14,558 nt of DNA from CAADGL01 sp964643885 (lineage in GTDB: Bacteria; Planctomycetota; Phycisphaerae; UBA1845; Fen-1342), in NCBI GenBank assembly GCA_964643885.1, contig CAZXUI010000099.1:1-14558 (forward strand), written 5' to 3'. Below are positions 14,506 through 14,558 of the stretch, in pieces. The notes beneath the pieces were generated by a model. It ran no database searches, was not told the DNA's origin, and saw nothing but the letters and a program-made list of their open reading frames with translations. The number at the start of each line of letters is the position of its first letter. Position 1 is the stretch's first letter. The position numbers and the translations under genes are program-made.

Positions 14506-14558
14506 GACCGGTCAGAGACCGGTCCCCCAAATCAGACCGGTCAGAGACCGGTCCCCCA
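14506..14558 (+). repeat. 29-bp tandem repeat at the right edge, possibly continuing
   Basis: Two identical 24-bp units (14506-14529 and 14535-14558), each GACCGGTCAGAGACCGGTCC followed by CCCA, are separated by AATCA, giving a 29-bp period. Each unit itself contains two ACCGGT palindromes 12 bp apart. The window ends exactly at a unit end, so the copy number is unknown. A related single copy lies at 12987-13010. Confidence 0.85.

Larger units (their letters stand above)
14135..14558. other. Intergenic region, 424 bp to the window edge
   Basis: No gene is supported. The region contains GGCCGGCC-rich sequence (about 14158-14169), a 6-bp hairpin AGGCCC/GGGCCT (14299-14319), a short 7-bp tandem (14325-14345) and the 29-bp tandem at the right edge. 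The next gene must lie beyond the window. Confidence 0.7.

Noticed and set aside
14506..14558. Possible CRISPR array start
   Set aside because: The units are separated by only 5 identical-class bases with no variable spacer, and no cas gene is near.

Overview
The window is about 14.6 kb of DNA, roughly two-thirds G+C by eye, with an internal run of exactly 100 N (2435-2534), so it comes from a scaffolded draft or metagenome assembly. I infer a planctomycete (Phycisphaerae-like). The reasons are the high G+C, the dense families of short structured intergenic repeats, the DUF255 protein with a lipobox, and the small exported protein with a Gln-Ser-Ser-Cys type signal end. No rRNA or other phylogenetic marker confirms this.

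Layout from left to right. Minus strand: the 5' end of clpC (1-331), then a small membrane/TPR-like protein and a GT4-type glycosyltransferase that share an operon (489-2312). Next is a 540-bp repeat region (2313-2850) with a 146-bp tandem repeat interrupted by the N gap. A minus-strand transport cluster follows: an AGCS-type Na+:amino-acid symporter, an NSS-family Na+-dependent transporter, and a 61-aa single-span protein that resembles MetS-type small subunits (2851-6486). A plus-strand DUF502 membrane protein (6715-7650) converges on a minus-strand group of ParA ATPase, VanZ-like protein and NadA quinolinate synthase (7685-10320). Divergent from parA is a large DUF255 thioredoxin-fold/six-hairpin protein (10462-12726). 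A tiny exported acidic protein (13176-13358) and a membrane-anchored zinc-ribbon protein (13721-14134, minus) follow, embedded in repeat-rich DNA that continues to the right edge.

How the genes relate: the two Na+-coupled transporters and the small subunit look like one amino-acid uptake operon. ParA and VanZ overlap by 4 bp (ATGA), and NadA lies 51 bp further on. The other genes are mostly housekeeping or uncharacterised families.

I found no convincing defence system, mobile element, CRISPR array, tRNA or rRNA. The most unusual material is the intergenic repeat landscape: at least five repeat types, several built of perfect hairpins, one shared by the 3' ends of two unrelated genes, and one apparently nested in another. 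A roughly 110-residue soluble insertion in the AGCS transporter is also notable.
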